Notes: generated by a model from the letters alone, not told the origin. Counted from the stretch's first letter, positions 10,550 to 20,996 are shown. The stretch is 64,000 bases of DNA from Linnemannia schmuckeri (GCA_029449235.1 JANATG010000018.1:806001-870000); one strand, 5' to 3'. Program-made: numbers and translations.

Positions 10550-10586
10550 AACGTCGCTATGAACGCTTGGCTGCCACAAGCCAGTT
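9885..10586 (-). rRNA. LSU (25S/28S) rRNA 3'-end fragment, interrupted
   Basis: The minus strand reads the last part of large-subunit rRNA. It contains the conserved GCCAAGCGTTCATAGCGACG block, then AGCGTTGGATTGTTCACCC, ACGTGAGCTGG, GACCGTCGTGAGACAGG, TACTGATGAAATGTTGC, CGAAGCTA...GACTGAACGCCTC, CTAGAACGCGACG and CTGCTGAGATTAAGCCC at the 3' terminus. Similarity begins at about 10586 (…AACTGGCTTGTGGCAGCC) and ends at about 9885. A 131-bp element splits it at 10385-10515. It has scattered substitutions and no neighbouring 5.8S, ITS or rest of LSU, so it is a displaced rDNA pseudogene. Confidence 0.9.
10385..10515. mobile_element. 131-bp TG..CA element with 5-bp target duplication, inside LSU fragment
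   Basis: The normal LSU order CTTCCTATCATAC is interrupted. The plus strand reads GATAG (10380-10384), then TGTGATATGAAC ... GATGCAACA, then GATAG again (10516-10520). The 5-bp duplication and TG..CA ends are diagnostic of LTR-type integration, so this is best read as a very short solo LTR or TRIM-like remnant. It contains a TATATA-like patch. Its minus-strand start (TGTTGCA) matches the first seven bases of the 286-bp repeat, but the rest does not align. Confidence 0.75.
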
Positions 10587-11925
10587 GATTACTCTAGGTT
10601 AGGGAAGGCTTGCGTAATCGTCACACGCGTTGCATTCCAACTTCATTGGAGCTGCTCTTCTGTGGTGATTTAGAGTGGCTTAGCTTCTGGTGGCCATTTT
10701 ACTATTTTACGCGTTGCCTGCGAGTGTCTGGAAAAGCATCATTCTTTCCACGATACGAGCAGGTAGGCACTATACCCTTTTGACCATTGGTAGCAGTAGT
10801 AGCTTCTAGTCTTTGGAGAATAACTATTGGCATAAAGCACCTTTCTTTTCACGATACGAGCAGGCCTTGAGAGTCACCGTCTTTATTCGCGATACTGAGA
10901 GGCGAAACACACACACACACACGTATATACATCCTTTCCTTGTCCCTTCTCCCTCTTCATCGATGAGTGACCCTATCACACCTGACACTGACACCAACGC
11001 CTCGGCCAGCCAAGGACAACTCCCCTCAAGACCCCACACTTCTAGAATCACATGACATGGCCCTATCATGCGCCCCCTGAATGCATGCATCCGCCATTCC
11101 TTAGGGTGTCCTTGATCTTTTCGGCCCTCCTTCTTTTCCAGCATCCCTTGCTCCTTTTACAGCCTCCCTTGATTTTCCTAGCATCCCTTGATCTTTTTCT
11201 GGCACCTTCCCCCCCCCCCCTCCCAAAAAAAAATAAAAAAAATAGCCGCAGCACATCTCTTTCGATGAAAATATAGACAGCTAGAACATTCTTTCAGCCA
11301 CATGCTAGCCACATGAGAGCCACTGTCAGCCACAAACCTTAACTCATTCCTGTGCTCCTTTGAATCTGTAAAAGGTGGTCGCGCCATATGAGAGCATGTG
11401 CAATAAAGTTAGTCACATATGGCTAGCAGAGCTTAAATAGGGAAGTTTAGCAGCTTTTCAATCGACTGAGTCTTAAAAAGGGTAGTGTATCCAGCAGGAC
11501 TTGGGGGGTTTCCTAAATTGGATTTGCTTCAATCGAGGTATGAGGTCACTCAGCCGGATTGCCAGTGGGTCCATGGTGCCATGGGGTAATAAGAATGTGA
11601 AGAGTATCAGGGTATTAGATACCATGGATATCAGGGCACTATGGAAGGAGGAAAGAGTTTATGCTTTTTTCAACCGAGATTCCGACTGAGGAAAGTGCTC
11701 CTGTGTTGATTTTTCCATTGAATATTCCGTCGACAAAATAAAGATTTTGTGGCTGACTCTGGACCTGTCCAGTTGCACACCATTGTTTCTTTTTTTTGGA
11801 TGAAAGCTTCAGTCGCTTTCCCAGTCGATTCAAACAATTTCAAATATTTCAACTGCTGAACTTCCCCAATATCGGCACTCCTCTGCACTTGTCGACGGCA
11901 TTTCATTGTCCCCTGATATTACTAT
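10587..11925. other. intergenic with short repeats, no intact gene
   Basis: Contains a short duplication (TTTC..CACGATACGAGCAGG at about 10745-10770 and again at about 10847-10867), a CA microsatellite at 10905-10923, and a C14-like tract followed by A-rich DNA near 11210-11245. No coding similarity was recognised before about 11.9 kb. Confidence 0.5.
11095..11205 (+). repeat. second array of the CCCTTGATCTTTT degenerate repeat
   Basis: Units such as gtccttgatcttttcgg, agcatcccttgctccttttac, cctcccttgattttcct and agcatcccttgatctttt. They clearly match the array at 7818-8260, including the CAGCATCCCTT phrase, so the two loci carry the same repeat family about 3 kb apart. Confidence 0.6.
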
Positions 11926-13390
11926 TTGTTCAGAATGCAGCCCCTCTTGGACTGTTCGAGTCAGGACGAATCCTCTGGAGACGATAATCCTCATCCTCTT
12001 AATCCAAATGAGCAGCCTCTTGATCCAGACGAGCAGAGACCTCAAGCGTCAAAACGGATTAGACTTACGCCAGCCGGCTTCCGAGTAGATACATTCTTCA
12101 ACGAGGTCAAGAAAGACTAGGAGATACCTGAAAAATGCTTCGCTGTCTGCTGTAGTTTATTGTATCCCAAGGAATATTGCAAGCTATCGGTGCCCTGCGT
12201 GAGAAAGATCGAGAAGACGTTTGTGAAAGACCAGCAGACCGCTCATAGAAATGATCGTGATTTCGAAAAAATAACTTGGCACTTGCTAAATTACTGCGAC
12301 CACAATAGAAATCGGATGCAAGAACTCCATACCCACAAACCCTTGGGCAAGGGAGCGGAATATGTTATTGTATGTGCTAGGCACAGGTCAAGTGGAACCC
12401 AGAGCGTGGAAACCATAATGGAGTATGTACGTTGAATCGCAAGTCCCACCTGGTATACTTTTCGACCGATAGAATATGAGACTTATGCCATCTTGAATGC
12501 AAAATCTAGACTCGTTTTGTCAACGAACATTGGATGTATCCTGGCAATCAGCCCGACGAACTTCGGAACCTGCATCCAAGAAGGGAAGGTTTCCTTTCTC
12601 CGATCTTAGTATTTTGCGAATTGACCAACTCTCGCAGTAAACTGACTCAAGCAACCAGAGCAGGACATCATTTTTATGTCAGGCCGAATTGGGTTTTACA
12701 AGAGTAAAGAGTATCTCGGAGCCCACGTCGGAACACGTGGTCTGGTCAAGCTGTCAGATAAGAACGTCAAGATGAAACTTGAGGAGAAAAAAAAATATTG
12801 CGTGCCTGGGACTGGCTGAAGCAAAATCACCCGTTGATAAAACAGGCGGATGTCAATGAATCTAGCGACTCGATGAACGCTACTGAGAAAGTTGTTGACA
12901 AGGAGCCAGAATCAAATGAACGAAGGTACGTCAACGAGTCGGGGCTTCGCGCATGCCACATGGGACCAGTTGGCATCGGTGGTCCAAAGACGGCAGATGG
13001 TTCGAATAATCTGGACAACATGCCTATTGAAATTCTAGGACGTGACCAGCAACTCATTAATTACTCAAACTCATGCCTCCTAGGATACCTCTTCCCTACC
13101 CTCTACCCCAAATGTCGAAGATTCTTTTCAAATATGGCAGCATCGAGGGCGATCAGAATCAAAGAATACAATATTATGACGGCAGGCCATATACTTTTCG
13201 TAGCTCTCTAGACATGTGGCTCTAGGGCAGTGCTGTAACTGCTCGATACACCTCTTGAAATTATTAGATTATACTGATAATCATTTGGTGACCTAGAATG
13301 ATTACGATGAAGATGTTGAAGGACATATGTCGCAGTCGAGTTCTGATGGCGAAGAAAGTGATGAGAATGACGAAAGCGAAGGTAAATTCG
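11926..13390 (+). pseudogene. probable Helitron-associated protein relic
   Basis: Several collinear plus-strand fragments in shifting frames. At 11926-12120 there is an acidic/polar leader ending TPAGFRVDTFF. At 12121-12435 there is IPEKCFAVCCSLLYPKEYCKL. At about 12540-12710 there is LRNLHPRREG-LSPILVFCEL. At 12798-13211 there is LRAWDWLKQNHPL, and later IEILGRDQQLINYSNSC and LFPTLYPKCRRFF. The last three resemble the region before the Rep/helicase part of fungal Helitron proteins (the 'W L..NNPLY' and 'FP.L.P.GRGG' blocks). No Rep HUH motif, Pif1-like helicase or Helitron termini were found, so it is a fragment at best. The A-run at 12787-12795 and in-frame stops break it. Confidence 0.45.
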
Positions 13391-13394
13391 GCTT

Positions 13395-13525
13395 TTTAGG
13401 TTTTTTTCAGGGTCTTTAGGGGGTTTTAGGGGGTTTTAGGGTTTTTAGGGGTTTTCACCATCGTCTGTGCCTGTCTGTGTCTGTGTGTGCCTGTCTGTGC
13501 CTGTTTGTGTCTGTGTGTGTAGAGA
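13395..13525. repeat. TTTAGGG-like tract followed by TGTCTGTG repeat
   Basis: At 13395-13460 there are several GGGTTTTAGGG / TTTTTAGGGG phrases. They resemble degenerate telomere-like DNA, with variable T and G counts. It passes directly into a (TGTCTGTG/TGCCTGTC)n tract at about 13465-13525. It encodes nothing. Confidence 0.55.
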
Positions 13526-14118
13526 ATGTCTCTCTCGAAAGAATTCATGGCAATGGAGGTGGTGAAAGTCAAAGAAAGTCGAGAGGAGTGAAGTGAAGAA
13601 CAATAGAGAGGGGGCGGATATGGTCGGTGAATTGAGAGGTGGAGAAAATGCGAGAGTACTAGCCAAGAGAATAATAGGTGGAGGAGTTGAGGTGTAACAA
13701 GGCTGGGGGCTTGTTTTGTGGGGGTCGAGTGTGAGTTTAATAAAGTCAATGTTATGAACGAAGACTATGGGAAAACTCAGACTACTGAACTAAACTATGG
13801 ACGTGATGACTATTTATATTGTTACTTGGGGACCAGGTTGTATCTGGATAATTCTAGGATTTGATTAGTCAGCAAGGGCTTCTTGATCATTTGGTGGCGC
13901 TAGAAGAATCTAAAAGTTGGTGCGTTGGTCATCAGAGGGAAACTCTGACATGAAGTAAGAAAAGGTGTGTGAACGCGAGGAATGGTGGCAAAGGAAGTGA
14001 TGGAAAAAGGAAAGAGATTTATGGGCAAGAGATGGAAACAAAACAAGCTGCTTAGGACAAGATTAAATCAACTCGGTGAAACGCCATTAAGAATATAAAA
14101 GTATATTTTAATTGAGTG
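13526..14118. other. intergenic, no gene seen
   Basis: Purine-rich DNA without recognisable coding potential, lying downstream of the broken minus-strand Crinkler-like gene. Confidence 0.45.
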
Positions 14119-16354
14119 TCAAGTAGGCAGAGAAAGCTGCAGTGAAAGATTAGCTGCTCTGATTTTGGAGCATTCCTCATCATTGCTGTCGTCGTCGTCA
14201 GCAGACCGCTTTCGAGCATTCTTGAGTTGATCAATAAACTCCATATGCTCCTGAAGGAAAATGTCGCCGAATTTATTATCGCTGATGTTGATCACGACCT
14301 ACTGAACACCACTAGAGTCATCTGGGAGTTCTGAGGGTGCTGGCAGCTTATCAGTCCAATTGGTAGGGTATGCAGCGATCATGCTGATGTAGACGTTATT
14401 GGGGCAGTACTTGCGAAAAGTCTTTGCGCGGCCCTCGATTTTGGGTGCCGAGACTGTGCTGAGTGCGTCATTGCAATCCTTCTCCGAGAAGTTAGACGAT
14501 CCTTGATGCAGCTTCATCTGGGCGAAGACAGGGATCAACCGAGCACTGTCGATCTGAATTAAGAAAATCAAGTCTGGTCCCGACGGCTTGGACTTGGAAA
14601 AGAAAAATGGCGCGACAGGCATGTTGTTGCGGATTGAGCGGCCATGAACTCCTCCATCGACATCATCGCGTGAGTCGTGCCTTGCTCGAGTCCGGGTTCC
14701 CTCTAGCCAGCAATTTCCATCTTGCTAAGGAGAGCCGCACACATCTCAGAGATTGGGGACTGGTGAGGCCACTCAGATGGAGGCCGCTTCTGGAGCGTCT
14801 CGCTGAACACACTCATCTTAAAGTGCTCAAGTATAGTTCCCAGGACCGAATCCGAATTGAAGACTTTATACGTCGACGAGTTTCCTTCTTGAAGTATGGA
14901 TCCATGGCGACAAAGTAGTTCTCGACAGCCTTTGATATGAACGGCACCTCCAAAACAGTTTCATTTTGATCCGACCGAATGCGTGCTCTACCAACTGAGG
15001 CTCGGCTTGATTGAGCACAATATTGTCGATCCCAAACATATAACGCTTATAGAAGAGGAGACTCAGAATGTTGTCGATAGAGTCCACAAGCTGATCACTG
15101 TATGTACCGTGTTTGTTGTGTAAGCGACGGAGTTCGTAGCACAGGTTGCCTATGATGTCTCGATGCGCTCAAGATACCAGCTTGTCTCCCATATCCCCGA
15201 TATTGATTTTCCATGCAGCCTGCTCGTTGCTCTCCACAATTTTTTCCTATGAATGGGACGAGAAGGTAAAGAGAGTAAAAAGAGGCGAAAAGAAAACTGA
15301 GTGAGTAACCTGTAGCCCTACTCTTGTTTGTTCATTTCGGTTAATGCAAAGAGACGCAACAGTTGCTGGTCGAAAGCAACCTGTAAATATCTCACACAAT
15401 ATACTGACAGCCTCCTGCGGAAGGCGCTCGTCCAAGGTCTGTCTTGATCATCATTAAGTAAACCCTTCCTCACCTACTAAACGTAGGTATTAATCGATTG
15501 CTGGTCTGTCCACCCAAGGAATTCCATATACTATTTATGGTTGTGGAAGTGGATAATATGAGTATGAAGTAGTGAAAATTTGGTACGTGAGCTCACATAG
15601 CCTTTCCTCCTGAACCCATTATTTCTTATGACAAGGAAAGATACAAGTGCAAGTCAATATTAATCAAGACGAATCTCTTACCTCGAAGTCGGTGGAGCTG
15701 TCCTTTAGACCTGAACCGAGGTCTGAATCCACCAAAGGGTATTGATATTCAAGCCGGTGCCACAGGTAACTAGCGTAAGCTGATGCTGCCGATGTCCTGA
15801 AATGCATATAAGATAGGGGATAACAAGGACCGCTGCGACTCTACCGAAGTATTCGACTGGAAAGAACCGTTGAATTCATCACCAAGGACTTGGCCTTCAT
15901 CGTGGACCACAAAGAGCCTTGCGTCGCTCTTGATTCTTGGTAGGCATCCATGTTTGATAATGCATTGTCTTGTGTTGTCTAGTAGGTCGCCGAATAACTC
16001 CGAAAGAGCAACCTCACTATGATGTTGAAGCTTGCGGACTTGATAAAATAGGATGTCGAAGATATCCTTATTAATAAGGATTTTGTTATGATCAAAGAAG
16101 GCTGCGCTGGTATACGCAAGCGCGTCTTCACCTTCCATAAGTCCCTTTTGGTTTACACCAAACACTCGGCTTTGGAGAATTTTTAACTCAAGTTTATCGA
16201 TACTTCTAAGTTTGGACATGGTCATTTCCAAACTCGCGAGAAGCGTCAACAGTTCCAGGGTGCTCTTGAGAGAGATCTTTAAATGTCCTGTGGACTTACA
16301 CCTCCACATTTTGCACTTGTTAAATAAAAATATAAAACCCTCTCCCCACCCCAA
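14119..16354 (-). pseudogene. Crinkler-type NTPase/nuclease family gene, broken and 5'-truncated
   Basis: Collinear minus-strand segments. At 16354-15770 an NTPase segment ends in a Walker-B-like LFVVHDEGQVLGD followed by LLSPILYAFQDIG. At about 15435-15300 there is RLPQEAVSILCEIFTGCFRPA. At about 15240-14880 there is ESNEQAAWKINIGD ... FGIDNIVLNQAEPQLVEHAF. At 14640-14300 there is IRNNMPVAPFFFSKSKPSGPD ... PVFAQMKLHQ, a PD-(D/E)xK-like nuclease core. From 14299 to 14119 there is VVINISDNKFGDIF...EFIDQLKNA and an Asp-rich tail. This NTPase-then-REase order is that of fungal Crinkler (CRN) proteins. It is damaged: a TAG at about 14297, an apparent stop near 15165, and frame changes. No Walker A was found upstream of 16354. 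Some frame breaks could be introns, but the TAG in the conserved C-terminal part cannot. Confidence 0.65.
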
Positions 16355-16566
16355 ACAAGGACATTGTCAAGAGCCGGACGTCAATTGCATTTGTATTTGC
16401 TCGAAAGAGTTTTTAGGGTCGTTACTGTATGTTTTTTTTCGTGGTCATATAAAAAGAGAGTAGGTGAATAAAAAGAAAGAGCCAGACAGGACCATGTTGA
16501 AAGTGGGGAATACTGGTATTGTCAGAAAAAATGAGCGGCGTGATGCACAGATGGGTTGATCGCTTT

Positions 16567-18136
16567 TCAAGCACGCGCACCTGGCCCGTTGGTGGTTTGT
16601 AAAGGTATCATGGACGGCTGTTCCTGCATGACAGCAAATTTCCTCTGTCTACGCTTGCGAACAACGATTACAAACGCAAGCCCAATCACAAGGAGTGCTC
16701 CAACGACCCCCAAAACCACTTTCACAGTAGGACTTAATCCAGAAGCAGTCTTTCCAGTCCAATCATCCCTATCTCCTCTATTGCCTCCATTACCTCCATT
16801 GCCTCCAGTGCCTCCAGTGCCTCCGGTGCCTCCGGTGGAGTTAGAAAATGAAAGGTTGTCTGGTACCGTGATGTTATTGGGAACATCCAAGACAGATCCT
16901 GCACTAGCGCCGGTGAGGAGTAAGGCCTTGAGAGTAGAACCTGAGGTCAGGCGACCAGATTCCATGTAACCGGATTGGACCAACATGTAGAGTGTAGACT
17001 TAGGGTCACCAAAGATCTCGGAGATGGTGCTTGTGGAGATTTCAGGAGAGGGTAATTTGGACATACTGATGGGACCCGACGCCTTGGAACCATTCCATTC
17101 GTAGAGGCTGTACTGCTCTCCATGTAATTTCTTTGTAGAAGAAAAGAAAAGACCCCTCCTGCCGTGGTCAGTTCAAGTAAGGACACACAAAACCTAGGCA
17201 ATCCAAGTACGAAAAAAAGAGGACTTACTCTATCTGCGCAGTAGGTGTAGACCGAGTTACCCAATACTCCTGAATCGGCGCAATTGCCCACAGTAGTATA
17301 GTTTGCCGATTGAACTAAAGGTGCCGTTGTTGGTAAAGGACCACTCTGGGGAAGGGTTGCCACGCTGAACGAAAGCTCTCCAAAACCTTTGGGACTCCAT
17401 CCCCAAACAAATAGATTGGTGGCCGAGATTCTTATGGTTTTGAGATTCCCTGTGATGGAGGTCTACATAATTGAAATGGCTAGGATAGTTAGTGTCATAT
17501 TTGGAGTGGGCGAAGATAATGGCGGGTGCTTGTTTTACTTACGTCAAGAGTCCATTTAGTAACAGAGCTCTCCATCAAGTTAGGAGTAACAGCCGTGTTA
17601 AGCGCTCCAAAGTTGATAACTTTCGACAAAGAGTCTAAATATGCGTGGTAATAGTTATATTTCCCAGCACCATCCGCAAGATACATAAGTGCCCCATCAT
17701 AAGAACCAGTCCAGCTATAGGTAATAGGGCTGTCGACATTGACCCAACCACCTTTACCCGTCGTCGTAGCCGAAGGTGTAGTTGAAAAGGGATCATAACG
17801 GAATCCACCTGGACGGGGTTCGGAGCGGGCTTGTCCTGGTTGAGAAGCTTGGTAGGACCAGGCGAGAAACCCACCATTGGGGTCGACGAGACATTGGATC
17901 GGGTGATGTCCCCAAAGGAAAGAGTATTGTTGAAAGGACGAGAGCTCTGCTGCATGAACTGTGCTCACTACCTGCCAAGTTAGAGCATCCGGGCCAGAGG
18001 GGGACGGATTGGATTTGATCAGAGCAACGATGGCATTGTTGGCTCCTTTGGTGATGGAGAGGTTGTAACCAAAGACTAAGGCATAGAGGGTGCTGTCACT
18101 CCCTGAGGAAAAGCAGGCTGCTTCGAGTCGGCCCAT
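16567..18136 (-). CDS. single-pass membrane protein with Gly/Thr-rich stalk, function unknown
   Basis: Exons complement(join(16567..17130, 17229..17462, 17543..18136)) give 463 aa. Both introns (80 and 98 bp) start GTAAGT on the coding strand and keep phase 0. The ectodomain (residues about 1-330) is rich in Trp, Tyr and Ser with phrases such as STLYALVFGYN, ITYSWTGSYDGALMY and ATNLFVWGWSP, suggesting a beta-rich repeat or propeller-like fold. Then comes a GGTGGTGGTGGNGGN stalk encoded by 9-bp DNA repeats (16781-16838), a hydrophobic helix VKVVLGVVGALLVIGLAFVIVV, a basic stop-transfer RKRRQRK and a short cytoplasmic tail. No signal peptide is visible at the chosen ATG, and an upstream stop lies directly before it. 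A further 5' exon carrying the signal peptide is possible. I do not recognise the family. Confidence 0.8.
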
Positions 18137-18355
18137 GGCTATTTTCTTGTTTTCTTGTTTGTATTTCGGGGGATAAGTTGGAGGGAATGAAGAGAGTGAT
18201 TGATAGACTTGAGGTGAGGGGTGAATGCAGAATGAGAGAATGAGAAGGGAGGAGGGAGGATGCGCTTCGAACGTTTTTATATAAATGGCACGTTGTTGTT
18301 CTGCAATGCATAGAAGGATGGGAAGTAGAAGAGTCGAAATTCTTTCCTCTCATTT
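18137..18355. other. 5' region of the membrane-protein gene
   Basis: A promoter/leader region containing a TATATAAA-like stretch on the plus strand (TTTATATAAATGG near 18275-18288; minus strand also TATA-like), about 145 bp upstream of the ATG at 18136. Confidence 0.4.
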
Positions 18356-18549
18356 GCCCCTCTACGGGTGCTCTTGTTTGTTTGCGTATTGGCCATAATT
18401 TAACGTGCATTCCTCGTGAGTGTCAAGTGCTGCCTTCAACATTGAGATAAAAATAAGCACGCCCCTCAACGGGTGCTCTTGTTTGTTGGTGTGACATTGA
18501 CCATAATTTAACGTGCATTCCTCGTGAATGTCAAACGCTGCCTTCACCG
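18356..18549 (+). repeat. two-copy tandem repeat, about 105-bp period
   Basis: Units start GCCCCTCTACGGGTGCTC at 18356 and GCCCCTCAACGGGTGCTC at 18461. Both continue through CATAATTTAACGTGCATTCC and end GCTGCCTTCA. Units are about 85-90% alike. Confidence 0.8.
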
Positions 18550-18768
18550 GGTTTGCTCACACAACTAAAAAGGACTAAGACGACGGACGGGTTGCATGGG
18601 CACAATTGGGCTGTCCTCCTGCTTCGCCATTTTTGTACTTTATTTGCTCCGTCGCGTTGGCACAAACAAAGCAATAACCTGTTTATGCAGTCAATATCGA
18701 TCGTGATTGCACAAAGAAAATTTCAAGGGAACTAAAGAGAAATTCAAGGGCACGCTTCAAGGGATATA

Positions 18769-18798
18769 TGGCTTGTGACAGCCAAGCGTTCATGGCGA
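18769..18798 (+). rRNA. 30-bp LSU rRNA snippet
   Basis: TGGCTTGTGACAGCCAAGCG followed by TTCATGGCGA differs at only two positions from the universal LSU phrase that also sits at the 5' edge of the larger LSU fragment (10555-10586), but on the opposite strand. It is probably a small rDNA relic. Similarity fades quickly on both sides. Confidence 0.5.
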
Positions 18799-19009
18799 AT
18801 AGCAAGAACTGACGGCGTAGCCGGAGGAGCTGAACTGTTTTCTCGATTCCCAAGTTTTGGTCTTTCAGGGCTAGAGGTGTGCTGACGTGGGGTTTCTCAT
18901 TCATTTCGCATCTACAACTACTCTCTCTTCTTTTCTCTCTTCTCTCTGCTCTCTTCTCACTTCTCTCTACTAGGGGGTGCCGCGGCTATTGGGATTTTTT
19001 GTTAGTAAA

Positions 19010-19460
19010 AGAATCTGGTTCACCATGAATGATAATAGAGAGTTTTTGAACCGCAACACAGGCGATGAAGAATTTTTTTTCTTTTACTTTTCTAACAGGA
19101 AATAGATCCACTGTCAATGCTCAACTTTTCGAAGTGGGAGAAAAGAGACTGGCTACGGTGTTGCCATAGTCAATCACCTTCCCATTAACTTGCTTCGAGG
19201 AGAATCATGATTAGAAAACACCACGGCTATTTTCTTTCAGTACTGAGAGCATGAAAGACAGTGTTGATTCTCTGTCCATGACAATAGAGAATTTTTCTCG
19301 TGCAGCATTGGAAATTGCCAAGCTCTCCTCTTTCATTTTAACAGACTCTAATGTAATTTCTAACTTTTTTATGAATAAACGAAAAGCGGCTGACTATGGC
19401 AGCGCCGTAGTCAATCCCCTTCCCATTTAATCACTTCGAGGAGAATGCTCGCGGCAGAGC
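19010..19460 (+). repeat. degenerate direct duplication, about 240-bp period
   Basis: Two successive segments share, in order, GA(T/C)AATAGAGA(G/A)TTTTT, a T-rich part, GACTGGCTACGG.. / GGCTGACTATGG.., GCC(A)TAGTCAATC, CCTTCCCATT and ACTTCGAGGAGAAT. The conserved blocks are at about 19140-19206 and 19385-19446. Non-coding. Confidence 0.6.
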
Positions 19461-19897
19461 CTCGATCAACTTCCTTATTAAGTCACATAGACTGACTCCC
19501 TCCTTTCTTCGCCCAGTTCTGCCTTGCATGTACATTTTTTTCGTTGCAATTCATGACCCACACAAATGCCTCTCTCTTGGATTTGTCATTTATAAATGAC
19601 TCTTACTTATGTTGTTCCTTTGCTTTAATATGCATTCGTGCAAGAGTTTCTTAAGTTATGTTGATTACATACAGTACCTTACATTGCTTCATTTGGAGTT
19701 AGATGGCCATGAGGTTTCTTCCTAAATATCACGCACAGTTTACTAAGGTATTTGGTATGAGCAATGGTTGCTTTCTCCTTATGAAACGTATGAAAGAAAG
19801 GGCTGAGAAGGATTATGGAAGCGATGGGTCGAGAGGGAGGGATGTGGTGAAGAAGCCAGCGTGTGCGTCTGTGAAAAAGAATGCATTGCCTAGAGGA
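19461..19897. other. intergenic, no gene seen
   Basis: AT-rich DNA with one 71-codon plus-strand frame (19703-19918) that runs into repeat copy 3 and shows no domain. Confidence 0.4.
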
Positions 19898-20183
19898 TGT
19901 TGCAAAAGAAGGTGGTAGCTAGGCAGCGGTGACGATGTCTTAGATTAGCAGTCATATTCTTTGTAGACATAGTATTAGTAGTGTGCCCAGCCCTCTTGTC
20001 TGCTCTTTGTCCTTTTACACATCACTTCTTGGACGAAAGCAGTACTGATAAGAGTTTCGCTGGCGCGCTGCAGTGTATCGTTTCGTGTGGTCCCTTAGGA
20101 CACTATCATCACTACTCCCGTACCAATTGAGGACTTAACAGCGGTCCTGCAACTCTGGCCTTCGACCCACTCCCTGAGTAACA
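19898..20183 (+). mobile_element. 286-bp LTR-like repeat, copy 3
   Basis: Same orientation, ends and exact length as copy 1, but more diverged. Directly preceded and followed by AGGA (19894-19897 and 20184-20187), a possible 4-bp target-site duplication. This makes an LTR-type insertion the favoured reading for the family. Confidence 0.75.
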
Positions 20184-20996
20184 AGGATAGTACTTCTGTA
20201 TCCTCAGTTACCCATTAATTTATTTTCCTCCCAGTCCTTTTATTCTGTCATCTGAACGCGAGAGCTGCTCAAAAAATCTTTATTCGTCTGTGCAAAGGCA
20301 AGCGCGTTAGAGCATCCACAGTTTCGTTTTTGACCAGCAAGAAACCTCGATTCGTGAAGCTTCGATCGATTAATATAGAAAAAAATCAATGCGAACACAG
20401 ATATCCTTCTTTATTCTTCCAGCCCTTTATTCTTCCAGCTTTTTGCGCTCTTTTTATTCGCCAACCCAAATGTCTCCATTGTCCAGATGACAGTCAACAA
20501 ATAGAAAGAAAAAGAACTTTGGAGATAGCTGATGTGGAGAAGTATGGAAGGTATCGGTAGAATCAAATTGGTCTTAACGTGTTTAACGTACGTAAGGTGT
20601 GTGGCGTGCTTTGCACATCTCTGCTCCTTCACCCTCATCTTATATTGTTTTTCTCCTGTTAGTTTGTACGAGTGTGGACTTGGCCATTGTCTCACATGCA
20701 ATTGAGCAACGTTGTCATTGTTGTTGATTTCACCTCTTTCGACGTTCCTTTCTGCATTGTCTTTTGATCATCAAGGGAGAATGTATCACCTCCCTCACTT
20801 ACTTCTTCTCCACTCTTCCTCTCTTCATCCCTCCTTCTCTCCTTACCCCCTTCCTTCCTTCCCTCCTTCCCTCTCTCCATACTTTTCTGAGTGACCCGAA
20901 GAGTTCTTATCTGTTTGAAAGCACTCCTAAAGGCCATACAGAGCTTGCAGAAGGCCATGCTTGGGGCGCTGGCATCTTGTCCTTGAATAAACGCAT
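20184..20996. other. intergenic, no gene seen
   Basis: Mixed-composition DNA with a CT-rich block at 20790-20890. No gene, RNA or element was recognised before the transposon starting at 20999. Confidence 0.45.

Noticed and set aside
10905..10923. CA repeat as a functional site
   Set aside because: An ordinary microsatellite without context.
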